Below, piece after piece: positions 1 to 9,954 of a stretch of DNA of 64,000 bases. The stretch spans positions 12,245,578 through 12,309,577 of the forward strand of contig NC_087073.1 of assembly GCF_026151205.1 (NCBI RefSeq), in the 5' to 3' direction. The notes below the pieces were generated by a model. The model was not told where the DNA came from. It ran no database searches and was given only the letters and a program-made list of their open reading frames with translations. The stretch's first letter is position 1, and each line of letters opens with the position of its first letter. Source of the DNA: Bolinopsis microptera (taxonomy: Eukaryota; Ctenophora; Tentaculata; Lobata; Bolinopsidae). A program made the position numbers and the translations under genes.

Positions 1-300
1 TTTAGCTGTAGAGTACTTTCCAAGGCTTCTGTAAATATCATAAGCATAAAACATTGCCAATTATGGTTATAAACTAGAATTCAGAAAGCCAATAACGGAA
101 GGCCAATAACAGAAGAATTTTAACTTTTTATTGTTCACTTTCATAAAATCTTCCGGATACAAATTTTAATACTCCGTATCGTCGTCGATAGGTACTCCAG
201 AAATTTGTGGCTTCAATCTCTACTTTATAACATATAATAAACAACGTTGCAATACTTAAAGTTTAACGTACAAATTAATTTATTATTCACTTTCACCCAG
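1..300. other. Intron or upstream sequence of a gene entering from the left
   Basis: AT-rich sequence with no convincing exon. It ends in a good acceptor (pyrimidine run then CAG at 298-300) leading into the coding exon at 301, so it is most likely the end of an intron. Confidence 0.5.
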
Positions 301-1545
301 ACTATTCCTGAAATTGACGACGCAGTACTACGCACAGTCCTAGAATCACACCCAGATCTGCTGACTGCTGCTCCGTTTACTCACGAATCTCTCCTCCTCG
401 AAAACAAGGTAACAATTGCCTTTTTAAGATTTGTAGTCAACCTGCTAGGAATATTTAGAAGTATGTATGGTATTCTGATTTCCTATAGGTTGCAAGAATT
501 GTGGCCGTGATTATGACAATATACGGGTTACATTAGGTTTCGCTACTGTAATTGTTTGAAGGCATTATCCTTGTGGGGCTCCTCAATTATATCAGGGAAA
601 TGTAAGAAAAAACTCTGAATATTTGTTGGTAAATATTTAATTGTTTGTAAAAATTTCTATAAATAGAACGAGAGGCTGACGCAAGAAGAGAAGATGTTGG
701 CCAAAAAGAGTTATCAGTTTGAGAAGCAGATGAACAAAGGATTTGGGGGCTTCTCCAACACATATTCCAAGTAAGTGTGGCTTCTTGTGTCGCTTCCCTT
801 AACAAATATTTCATGACGCCTTTCGCATGTTTTCACCGCTTGTCCGCACATTCCATAACTATTGTTTAGGATTCTAGCAGAACACGGCCGACTAGTGACT
901 GCAGCCCCTAAGACGAGCACGTACGGACCCCCCATCAGGAAGAACGCTCCGCCAGCCCGGCCCCGATCTCCCCCCTTAATGACTAACAGACTCATCTTAC
1001 CGGGCCGTCCCGTGAGGAGCCGGACCCCCTCTCCCCCGCCCTTCCACGCCTGGAATACTACTCAGCAAATCAGCAAAGTTACGGACGTGCAGAAACAAAA
1101 CATGCAGGTCTCTGCCCCCTATCTAATGACTTTCAAAAATCCTACCAACCCCTATTTTGATGAAAGAGGCATACAGAGGCCCCAAGCTTCACCGTCTGAT
1201 TCCCGGAAGAGAAAACGTGATGAGCTTCTACAACGTGCAGTGGCTGCGGGAACGTTTGATTTTGACGCCCAGCTTGAGCCTAAAATCGACGGAGGAAGGT
1301 ACATTCAGATGACAGATACTCAGGAATGGAGAGGTGCTGGAGGGAGTGGAGCTCAGAATCAAGTGGTCGATGTACTGGATATTATAGATGAAGATTCGGA
1401 CACTTTGGAGCCCATGGAGATCCCCATTGCTGATATACTGACTAGTGGTATTAAACTGGGAGATATCGAGGGGTCAGATGGCCGGCCCCATACCAGTTGT
1501 ATTTCGGAAAGCCAGATTGTTTTAGTTTCAGATTCAGACGAGTAG
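301..1545 (+). CDS. Unrecognised nuclear-type protein, 3' part of gene (three exons)
   Basis: Exons at 301-408, 667-770 and 870-1545 have matching phases (0, then 2) and good GT-AG sites. The 5' end lies outside the window. Exon 1 encodes an acidic helix-like stretch starting TIPEIDDAVLRTVLESHPDL. Exon 2 is charged (EEKMLAKKSYQFEKQMNKGF). Exon 3 is proline-rich, then has a basic SRKRKRDE patch like a nuclear localisation signal, and ends acidic (VLVSDSDE, stop at 1543-1545). I do not recognise the family. Composition suggests a chromatin or transcription regulator (inference). An internal donor-like site near 1298-1301 (AAG/GTACAT, phase 2) would join in frame to the exon at 2248, so this and the next gene may be one locus with a short and a long isoform. 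Confidence 0.6.
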
Positions 1546-2247
1546 TTTTTAGAGAGAGATTCTTAGTTTTTATGAATGAGGAGCGGATGAAATTAGCATA
1601 TTACTTTGAGGCATTTTACTTTTTAGATTTCCCCTGGAAGGATTATTGCAACTTTATTTGACTGTTGAGCAGTGGGGGAGGTGCCTGAACCCGCAAAATA
1701 ATTACCATTATATTTAACGTTATTGACTGTAATATTTGATTATTCTTGATACTAATTTGTATGATATTTCATCGCGAGCTTTTATTGAATTTACTAATAC
1801 CATACTGAATACTGATGAGTAATGCATAGTAGAATCATGTCTCATCAACTTTTGTTTTGCTTATCCCCTGGTCGTTATTCCGACTGGTGATCTAGATAAA
1901 AATATGGGTTAGGCCATGATGAAATTAAAAACTTGCTTACATCCTAATGAATAAATTTGACATAACAAAGCTTATCAATGGGCTGTGTCTCCACAAGTAA
2001 AGTATAAGAAAACTTCCAAAAGTGTTGGCTTTTTAGAGCTTATATCCAATATAGCATTTTGGAGCACAATCGATGATTAATTAATCGATTTTAAAGCACC
2101 TCTACTTAACATAGTATATAATATTATATGGGTACCTACTTAATTAAATATCAATGAATTTTGATTGATAATTAAAGTTGATCGTTTTAATGATAGGGTG
2201 TAAACTAGACCTCTGCCCACTAGGTAGTCATGTCATTTCTTCACCAG
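1546..2247. other. 3'UTR and/or intron
   Basis: Non-coding AT-rich stretch. An AATAAA at about 1950 could end a short transcript stopping at 1545. The stretch closes with an acceptor (pyrimidine run, CCAG at 2244-2247). Confidence 0.5.
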
Positions 2248-5200
2248 GCCTGTGAACAGAGTAACGCCCATGTGCAAAGCAGCGCCCAAATCTGTCAGCG
2301 GAGCACCCTGTCAACCTCTACCCCCAATAGACACTTCCCCTCATTGGAATAAGAACGCTCCCACAACGGGTGTTTCTTTGGAAGAATTCGCCGAGAAGGT
2401 AATTTAAGTCTGTGATTTAGCCCCCAATTTTGGGTAATTTGATAAAGTAATTTTTATGTGATTAAGTTTCCTTAAAGACTAATCTACTGACCAGTGACCA
2501 CTTGAATGGATTTTGTGAGAGAAAATTGCTGTGTTTCTTCACTTATTTGTAGTATTTTATCGTTTCCTGAAGGGTTATACCTCTTATTTCAGTACAACGC
2601 AACGAACTGGTCACCGCTGATAAAACCGTTGTCCCCTCTTCAGAATGACGACACAGCACCGATGCTTTTTCAGAATATCCCGGTTAACCACCAGGAACAG
2701 CAGATACGACAGCAGCAGGTTCAGCAGAATTTCATCTCCAGACCAGTCACCAGCTCCAACTCCCCCAACATTGCCCCCAAACCGAGGTCCATCCTCCCGG
2801 CTCCCCCTACTAACCCTCAGCAATCCTTCCTGATGGGCGCTACCCACGCTGCCAACGTGCAACCTCCACCTCCTCTCAAACTACCTCTACCTCGACTGAC
2901 CACCCACCAGACACATCTCCAGCCCTCCAACCCGGCCAAGCGGAACAGAAAACCCTCCAAAGTGGTATCCAGTGTTAGGCCCACTCAAGCTATCCTAGCT
3001 CAGGTAGAGGATGGTAAGTGCACCTACAAGGTCCCGATTCCCCGGACACCCGAAACTCCTCCATCTTCCAGCAGAGAGAGCTCCAGTTCCACCCCAACTT
3101 CCAGCAGCGGGAAGTCCTCCATTACTGATGCTCTGAGAGCGATAGATGAGCGGGTTATAGAGCCACCGACAGTCAGTGTTCAGCGGATGATTGAGGAGAA
3201 CGAGATACTAAGGAGACAGATAGAGTTGGATGGGTACTTTGCGTTCAGTAAGAATAATGTGGGTACCGTACAAGTCGGTACTCCTCTCAAGTCCTCTCCA
3301 GGACAGTCTAGTGCGAGTACTACACCAGCAACTACTCCCGGCCTCCCTAGAGAAGATGATAGTAAAGATGATCTCAACTCTACCACAGAGTCTAAGGAGG
3401 ATGATAAAATGGAGAAGCAAAAACCTAAAAAGAAGGTAGCTAAGAAGACCTCTTCCTCCTCAGCCCAAAATGTCCAACAGCAGCAAGTGGTTTACCAGGC
3501 CATCCCAGCTCAAGCTGTTCAGTCAAACCAGGGATATCAACTCCTGATACAGATGCCACCGGGAGGGACTCTGCCTAACCAGACTAAGATGGTCCCTGCT
3601 ACTCAGATTATCCAAGCTCAGCCTGGTCAGCAGTTCCTCAATAACGGTACCCAAGTTATCAACGGACAACCCATCTTCATTCAGAAACAGAATACTCCGT
3701 TGCAGCTCCAGATGCCTGCCGGGAGCAAGGCAGTCTATCTCATGTCACAGCCCTCTTCTGTCTCACCTCAGACGAGTCAAATGAACCAATCCGTCACAAC
3801 AACCGCTCAGTCTTACAATAGCACTGCTAACTCAACGTCAATGGACCAGTACATCATGACTCCAGCCACTTCGCAAGATCAGAGTGGTGAGAGTGCTAGT
3901 AAGGATGTGACCCCTGAGTCGACCCCCTCCAGTACTGCGTCCACTCCTCAACATGATGTGGTCCAGCAGACCCCTCCTCCGACCCTGCTCAGTCCCGTGA
4001 ACTACGATATTCAGCCCCAGATTCGGAGTTCACCTCAGCTTCAACCGCAGCCTGTTTTGATTCAGCAACAACAGCCATATCAGCAGTTCCAGTACCAGCA
4101 GCAACCTCAGTATCAGACTTACTTCGCTGGTACTCAGATGATTCAGCCCAGACTTATGCCGCAGCAAATGTACATGCAGCCCAGTCAGATCCAGCGCGTA
4201 CAGCAGCAACCAAAGCTCAAACCAAAGCCGAAAAGCGCACCGAGCAAATCAAAAAGCAAGAAACCCAAAGCTTCAGAAGCTGTTCAAAACCACATGACGC
4301 AGGCTCAGATGCATGCGAACATGCTGGCTCAGCAGAAACAGAGACAGCTTACTCAACAGATGCATCATCAGTCAATGTCTGGTGTCTTCAACCAGAGACC
4401 CCAATTAGCCTACCGTCCACAACAACAGTATTACGCTCCTGTCACCGACCCTGCTGCGGCCCCTCAGCACCCCATGAAAAGTGAACCCAGCAACTGTCAG
4501 GTAGCCAGCTCCCAGGCCAGCCAACAGAGCCAGCAACGCTTCACTAACCCAGCCTATCAGAACCACTTGTATCAACAGCAGCAGGCTCAGTACAGTCAGT
4601 ACATGCAGCAGCAGCAGATGCAAATGTTCGCCGCCAAGGAGGCTGAGGCCAAGAAGGCTACTCCCAGTCCCGCCAGTAAGAGGAAATCAAGGAAGAAGAC
4701 GTCAGATGATTGTGACAACAGAGTCAACATTCAGATACACTCCCCCATATCGTTCCCTGCTGAAAAGAAGCAGAAGAAAATGAAGAAGGCGCCGGATTGT
4801 CCGTACTCGCAGCAATCCAGCACAACTCCAGCAGTTCCTGCTCCAGCCCCTGTACAGAGGGAGCAACAGCATGTTAACTTCGCTCAGCTGCATCATCAGC
4901 AGCATCTCTACCAGAACATGATGCAGATGTATAGGCAACAGACCCCACAGCACCAGCAACAGGGCCAACCTCAACAACCACCGCAGGAACAGCAACAGCA
5001 GCAGCAGGCTCAGCAACAGCAACAACAGCAGCAGCAGCAGAGTCAACCCCAGCAGCATACCCCTACCTCAATGCAACCACACCAGGGCTACCAGCAGCTC
5101 CCTCCCCACCACCAGCATCTCCAGGCGGCCTCCTTCCAGCTCCCCACCCAACAGCAACAACAACAACTCCCTCCCCTGCTCTACAAACAGTATCTCCAGA

Positions 5201-5457
5201 AACAGCAGCCGGCAATGCAGAAAGCCGCCCCCGCTCCACAAGGACACACTCCACTCAGAGGCGCCGCTCCTCAGTACTGGGGTGGTCCCCAGTACCCCCA
5301 GTATTCCCAGGAACAGAGCTTTGGGTTTGGTGCTCCTGATATGGGCCAGGATGAGGATGACAGGACCTCTTCCCCGCAGAGCGAAGGGGAGATGGACGTT
5401 AACCAGTTTCTCAACATTCCAATCAAAACTGAAACTCGCGAAGCTAAGGGGTCTTAA
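2248..5457 (+). CDS. Large Gln/Pro-rich nuclear-type protein
   Basis: Two exons, 2248-2398 (phase 2 start) and 2593-5457, joined in frame; the sequence at the join reads EEFAEK then YNATNWSP. The product is dominated by low complexity: polyglutamine blocks (densest at about 4990-5040, encoded by mixed CAA/CAG), SQ/TP/PP runs, and lysine-rich patches such as KPKPKSAPSKSKSKKPK and SKRKSRKK that look like nuclear localisation signals. The C-terminus is acidic and ends with a sumoylation-like IKTE. Composition is typical of transcription coactivators (Mediator-, BAF- or mastermind-type), but I find no diagnostic domain. No start codon precedes exon 2248, so the true 5' end is upstream, possibly in the 301-1545 exons. 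Confidence 0.7.
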
Positions 5458-7106
5458 CGCCTCCAGTTCGCCACTAGATCACAGTGAGTATTCCTCACTA
5501 AGACATGTTCCTCTGCACATATAGATATCTAAAGCTGAAGATGGTGATGATTGGCACGTCAGTGTACTTCAATACGGGATTAAGAACAGGAGCATTAACA
5601 GGACCAATATGAATGGTTGGGTTGGACGATTTTTTTGCAAAAAAACTGTGTCAGCACAGAGTGAGGTATCATTAAATTGTTAACATATTTTTGATAAGAA
5701 CTGAACATCATTGATATTTCATACAAGATTTAATTAATATCCAAAGTTTATTTTTAATCCAAACAGTCGTATTTGTTTAATGTTTATTTGATGAAGAATA
5801 AGATGTTAACCTTTAACAGTTAATTTTAGTTTTTGATGATCTGTATTTAAGTGATCAAAATCAAAAGATTAGGAACCTATTATTATTGTTTTATATTTAA
5901 ATCTTTTAAATTGAACAATTTGCAATGTTATGGTTATTCATCATAGCCCAATGCAGATTTGAATACAAGCAGTTTCTAAGTTTTTTTGTTATCTTCTAGA
6001 TACTTTTTTTCAAAATGAAATAGGTTTAATTTAATTAAAGTTATTAAGGTTCAAGTGTGTGTGTTTTTTGAGTGTTTTTCTCTCCCTGTGAAAATCTAAT
6101 TGAAGTTTTTGTAAAAGGTTTTTTTGACATTTATATTTCAGTTGATGCTTTCTAATAAGTGATACTGATTATATTACATGTTCTTTTTGTTTTTTTTTCC
6201 TTTCCATAAATAAGACATTTAAGAGATTTCTTTATCATGTTTCAAGTAAGATTGCTATCATTTTCTGTTTTCTTTACGGTTCTTAAAAGTTTTTTCAGGT
6301 CTTAAAGTGCATTGTTATCACGAGTTTCAATTTTGTTTTTCTATCATACATGCCGATTATATCACGCCTCTAAATTTCAGACTCAATTATAAATCTTGAA
6401 ACGACAGTATATTTTCCGTTTAAATTATGAGAAAGTGGTATCATTATTTTGGAAATTAGTTGCTTAAACTTCTGTGGACTTCCTGTGAGTTGTTCCTCAC
6501 ATTTGCAGACATGACAACTACTTATCTGCATCTTGTCACGAAGCTTGGGATATATATTTTTACTTGCACGTGAATTTACTTTTGTTAATCACTGTAATTT
6601 AGGGAATATAATTAGCTGGTTTATAGTCGGCGATTTTTGGGATATTTTTGCGTTCAGATAGTCTTAGAATTAGGTGCAAAGTTCCGTGTATTTTTCGTAA
6701 ACTAAAGACAGAACATAACTGGTTAAGTAGAATGTATTATAACTATTTTATTAGCTTTGTTTAAGATATATATCTATTTTTGGATGCGCACATTCTGTTA
6801 TTTAATACGCCGTAACTTGTAAAATATCTAGAACTAGAAGTTTTGTCATACTTACTCTATTTTAACAAATTTATTCACCTTGTTTTACTTGTCGTTATAT
6901 TGGAACATGTTCGTGAGTCGTGACAAAATAATTCAATCTCAACATTCAACAAATGAACTCAAAAGAATTCAACACGCTAAATAAATTTAAATCAAAATAT
7001 TGGACAGTGCAAAATTATTTTGCTTAAAAAGTTGAACCTTAGATTTATTATTTCATCTTAATCATAGTTAATCAGTACAAATTGAACAAGTATTTTACTA
7101 GGTGTG
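5458..7106. other. 3'UTR and intergenic spacer
   Basis: AT-rich with long T-runs and no credible ORF. The distal end (7090-7101) is a pyrimidine-rich tract ending in TAG, an acceptor-like site only 5 bases before the next start codon. Confidence 0.6.
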
Positions 7107-7970
7107 ATGGCCGAAGTTGACTCTCACTTCCACGTTTGGGAACTAGACAGATTTGATTACCCGTGGCCGAACTCAGACGTGGCAGCAATTTTCAAAACCA
7201 TCAGTTATCCTGACCTTACCAAGGCGCTAGACTCTTCTGGGGTAAAGAACGCGGTATTTGTACAATGTTTGAATAACAATATCGAGGAAGCTAAGTGGGT
7301 ACTGAAGAGTGGGCACTCTGCTATAAAGGGTGTCGTAGCCGGGGTCAATCTGACGGATCATAAGCTGTTATCTGAACAGTTGGATGAGTTGTGTAAGTTT
7401 GAGAAGTTTGTGGGAGTCAGACATATCCTGGACATGGAGGATTCTTATGATTGGGTGGTAAGACAGGACGTGATTGAAGGGTTAAAGTTAGTTGCAGCCA
7501 GAGGGAAAACTTTCGACTTCCTTTCCCGACCTCATCACCTTCACCACGTAGCTACACTGGCTAAAGCCCTTCCTGAACTCCACATTGTTATTGACCACAT
7601 TGCTAAACCACACCTCTTAAAATCCCTCCAAGTGTCCCCAGAATGGAGGAAGAACATGGAAGACGCAGCCTCGTGCTCCAACGTGTTTTGTAAAATATCG
7701 GGTCTGGTAACTGAGGTTGATCCGGTGGGGCATGCTAAGTCCTGGTCACCTCAAACATTTGCGGACCATGTTGAGGTGGTGTTAGAAGCGTTCGGACCAG
7801 ATCGCTGCATGATTGGAAGTGATTGGCCTGTGTTAAGACTGACTGGCACAAACTATAAGGTGGTCAATAATCTTCATAAGACTCTGGTTTCTGAGTTGAG
7901 TGAAGATGACCAAGTGAAGGTTTGTGGCGGGAACGCGGCCAAATTTTATCAGCTTAAAAACCTTGATTGA
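7107..7970 (+). CDS. Amidohydrolase-2 family (COG3618-type) lactone hydrolase-like protein
   Basis: Single exon, 287 aa, starting MAEVDSHFHVWELD. The N-terminal DSHFHVW is the HxH metal motif that opens amidohydrolase TIM barrels. Other family landmarks are GVRHIL near residue 110, VIDHIAKPHL near 160, CKISGL near 198 and the C-terminal GSDWPV near 240, whose Asp is the expected catalytic/metal residue. Members resemble L-fuconolactonase and uncharacterised y4mH-like metal-dependent hydrolases; the substrate cannot be inferred. The chosen ATG is 5 bases after an acceptor-like TTTTACTAG; an in-frame GTG just before it is not needed. The gene lacks introns in a region where most genes have them, as do SETDB-like and STAM, so this alone does not show horizontal transfer. 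Confidence 0.9.
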   Translation: MAEVDSHFHVWELDRFDYPWPNSDVAAIFKTISYPDLTKALDSSGVKNAVFVQCLNNNIEEAKWVLKSGHSAIKGVVAGVNLTDHKLLSEQLDELCKFEKFVGVRHILDMEDSYDWVVRQDVIEGLKLVAARGKTFDFLSRPHHLHHVATLAKALPELHIVIDHIAKPHLLKSLQVSPEWRKNMEDAASCSNVFCKISGLVTEVDPVGHAKSWSPQTFADHVEVVLEAFGPDRCMIGSDWPVLRLTGTNYKVVNNLHKTLVSELSEDDQVKVCGGNAAKFYQLKNLD

Positions 7971-8382
7971 TACTAACACGAAGTATTTCATGAGGTATGA
8001 TCATTTATTGTTTAATTTATTGAGGTTAATTTTATTCAGATTGTGATGACTGTTTATGATATTTCACTGATTTTCAGTGATAAGTAAGTCATTAAGTATT
8101 CTGTTTTTGATCCGCTTAAATGTGATCTTTTATGAGAATGGTTAAATTTTTAATTTTTATAGGTTTTTTCGATGGTATTTATCAAATTTGTTACACCTCT
8201 TGGCAGATTGATGTACGCACTTTATCAGGCTAATTTATTGATGACCATTTATAATGATATTTCAGGGCAATTTTACCGGATTTCTATTTCTTATCTCACT
8301 TTAATGTTCTGCTTAAACTAGGATTAGCTAAAATGTTGTACTTGTAGTAACTTCAACTGTACCATCATAAATTACGTAAGAA
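7971..8382. other. 3'UTR/intergenic
   Basis: AT-rich non-coding sequence between the amidohydrolase stop and the left target-site duplication of the transposon. No feature seen. Confidence 0.6.
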
Positions 8383-8390
8383 TTCGGAAG

Positions 8391-9941
8391 GGGGGGGGGG
8401 CCAATGGCATAAATGGAGAAAATGGAGAATTACTCATAGGTTTTTCCATTTTCTCCATTTTATGCCATTTTATGCCATTGAAAACCTGAAAAATTTAGAA
8501 TTTCGAGAAAAATTATTTTAAAAAAAGATATTTTCGGCCAATAATGAACAGAGTATCATGAAACATGGAGAAAAGTGGTTTTCAGAAAAACTTTGAAAAA
8601 TGTTGACTTAGAAAATGTTCGGTCCGAGTCATTTACGATACGTACCTCCCGTATCGAGAGCTCCCGATTCCCAGCTCGTGTTGCAAAGGGGAAGCCTGTC
8701 TTCCGAGATCGCATTACCTCGAGTCCAAAATTGTGTATCGAGGGGAAGGTGTGGACTTCGAAAAACCGATAAAATATTTTCGGCCAATTATGAACAGAGT
8801 ATCATGAAACATGGAGAAAAGTGGTTTTCAGAAAAAATTTGAAAAATGTTGACTTAGAAAATGTTCGGTCCGAGTCATTTTCGATACGTACCTCCCGTAT
8901 CGAGAGCTCCCGATTCCGAGCTCGTGTTGCAAAGGGGAGGCCTGCCTTCCGAGATCGCATTACCTCGAGTCCAAAATTGTCTATCGAGGGGAAGGTGTGG
9001 ACTTCGAAAAACCGAAAAAATATTTTCGGCAAATAATGAACAGAGTAGCATGAAACGTGGAGAAAAGCGGTTTTCAGAAAAAATTTGAAAAATGTTGATC
9101 GAAAAAATATTTTCGGCTTAAAATGAACAAGGTAGCATGAAACGTCGAGAAAAGTGTTTTTCAGAAAAACTTTGAAAAATTTTGACTTAGAAATTACCCC
9201 TCGGTACACAATTTTGGACTCGAGGCTTCCCCCTGGTAATGCGATCTCGGAAGGCAGGCCTCCCCTTTGCAACACGAGCTCGGAATCGGGAGCTCTCGAT
9301 ACGAGAGGTACGTATCGAGAATGACTCGGGCCGAAAATTTTCTAAGTCAAAATTTTTCAAAGTTTTTCTAAAAACCACTTTTCTCCACGTTTCATGCTAC
9401 CCTCTTCATTATAAGCCGAAAATATTTTTTTGGTTTTTCGGTTGATCGAAGTCTGCACCTACCCCTCGATACACAAATTTGGACTCGAGGCTTCCCCCTG
9501 GTAATGCGATCTCGGAAGGCAGGCCTCCCCTTTGCAGTGCGAGCTTGTTTCAACTGTCGAGGATGTAGGTCTCACTTCTCAGTGCCTATTACTCTCCCCT
9601 ATTACTCACTCCTGCTGTAGCCTGTAGAAATAACTTTACACTAGGCTTGAGTAATTATGAGTTTGCCTGAAGTGTGCCTCTGCTAACCTAGTATAAGCAT
9701 CTAGTAGCCTACTATGAGCTTTCATAAGCTTGTTACGCCCCTAGTAAGCGTAAATAAACATGTTAGGATGTCCAATTTAGGTGTTAAATGGTGTTAAAGA
9801 TGAAATTTCGAAGACAAAATTCATGGCATAAAATGGAGAAAATGGAGAATTACTCATGGGTTTTTCCATTTTCTCCATAGAAAAAGTCTCCATTTTATGC
9901 CATTTTATGCCATTTTTTGCCATTGGCCCCCCCCCCCCCCC
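8391..9941. mobile_element. Non-autonomous DNA transposon, hAT-like, 1551 bp
   Basis: Terminal inverted repeats begin with a G-run followed by CCAATGGCATAAA (left) and end with its complement before a C-run (right). Both sub-terminal regions carry a copy of a block with repeated tttctccattt and atgccatttt words. The element is flanked by a perfect 8-bp duplication TTCGGAAG (8383-8390 and 9942-9949), the size made by hAT-type transposases. The interior is a tandem array of ~245-base units (about 8520-8774, 8775-9020, partial to 9110) followed by inverted copies (about 9190-9440 and 9460-9545), so the core can fold into a long hairpin. No transposase ORF is present; small ORFs inside it come from the repeat units. 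It lies directly 5' of DUSP12. Confidence 0.82.
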
Positions 9942-9954
9942 TTCGGAAGGCATC

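Noticed and set aside
4405..5254. Leu-rich minus-strand ORFs
   Set aside because: Antisense shadows of the CAG/CAA-rich Gln gene.
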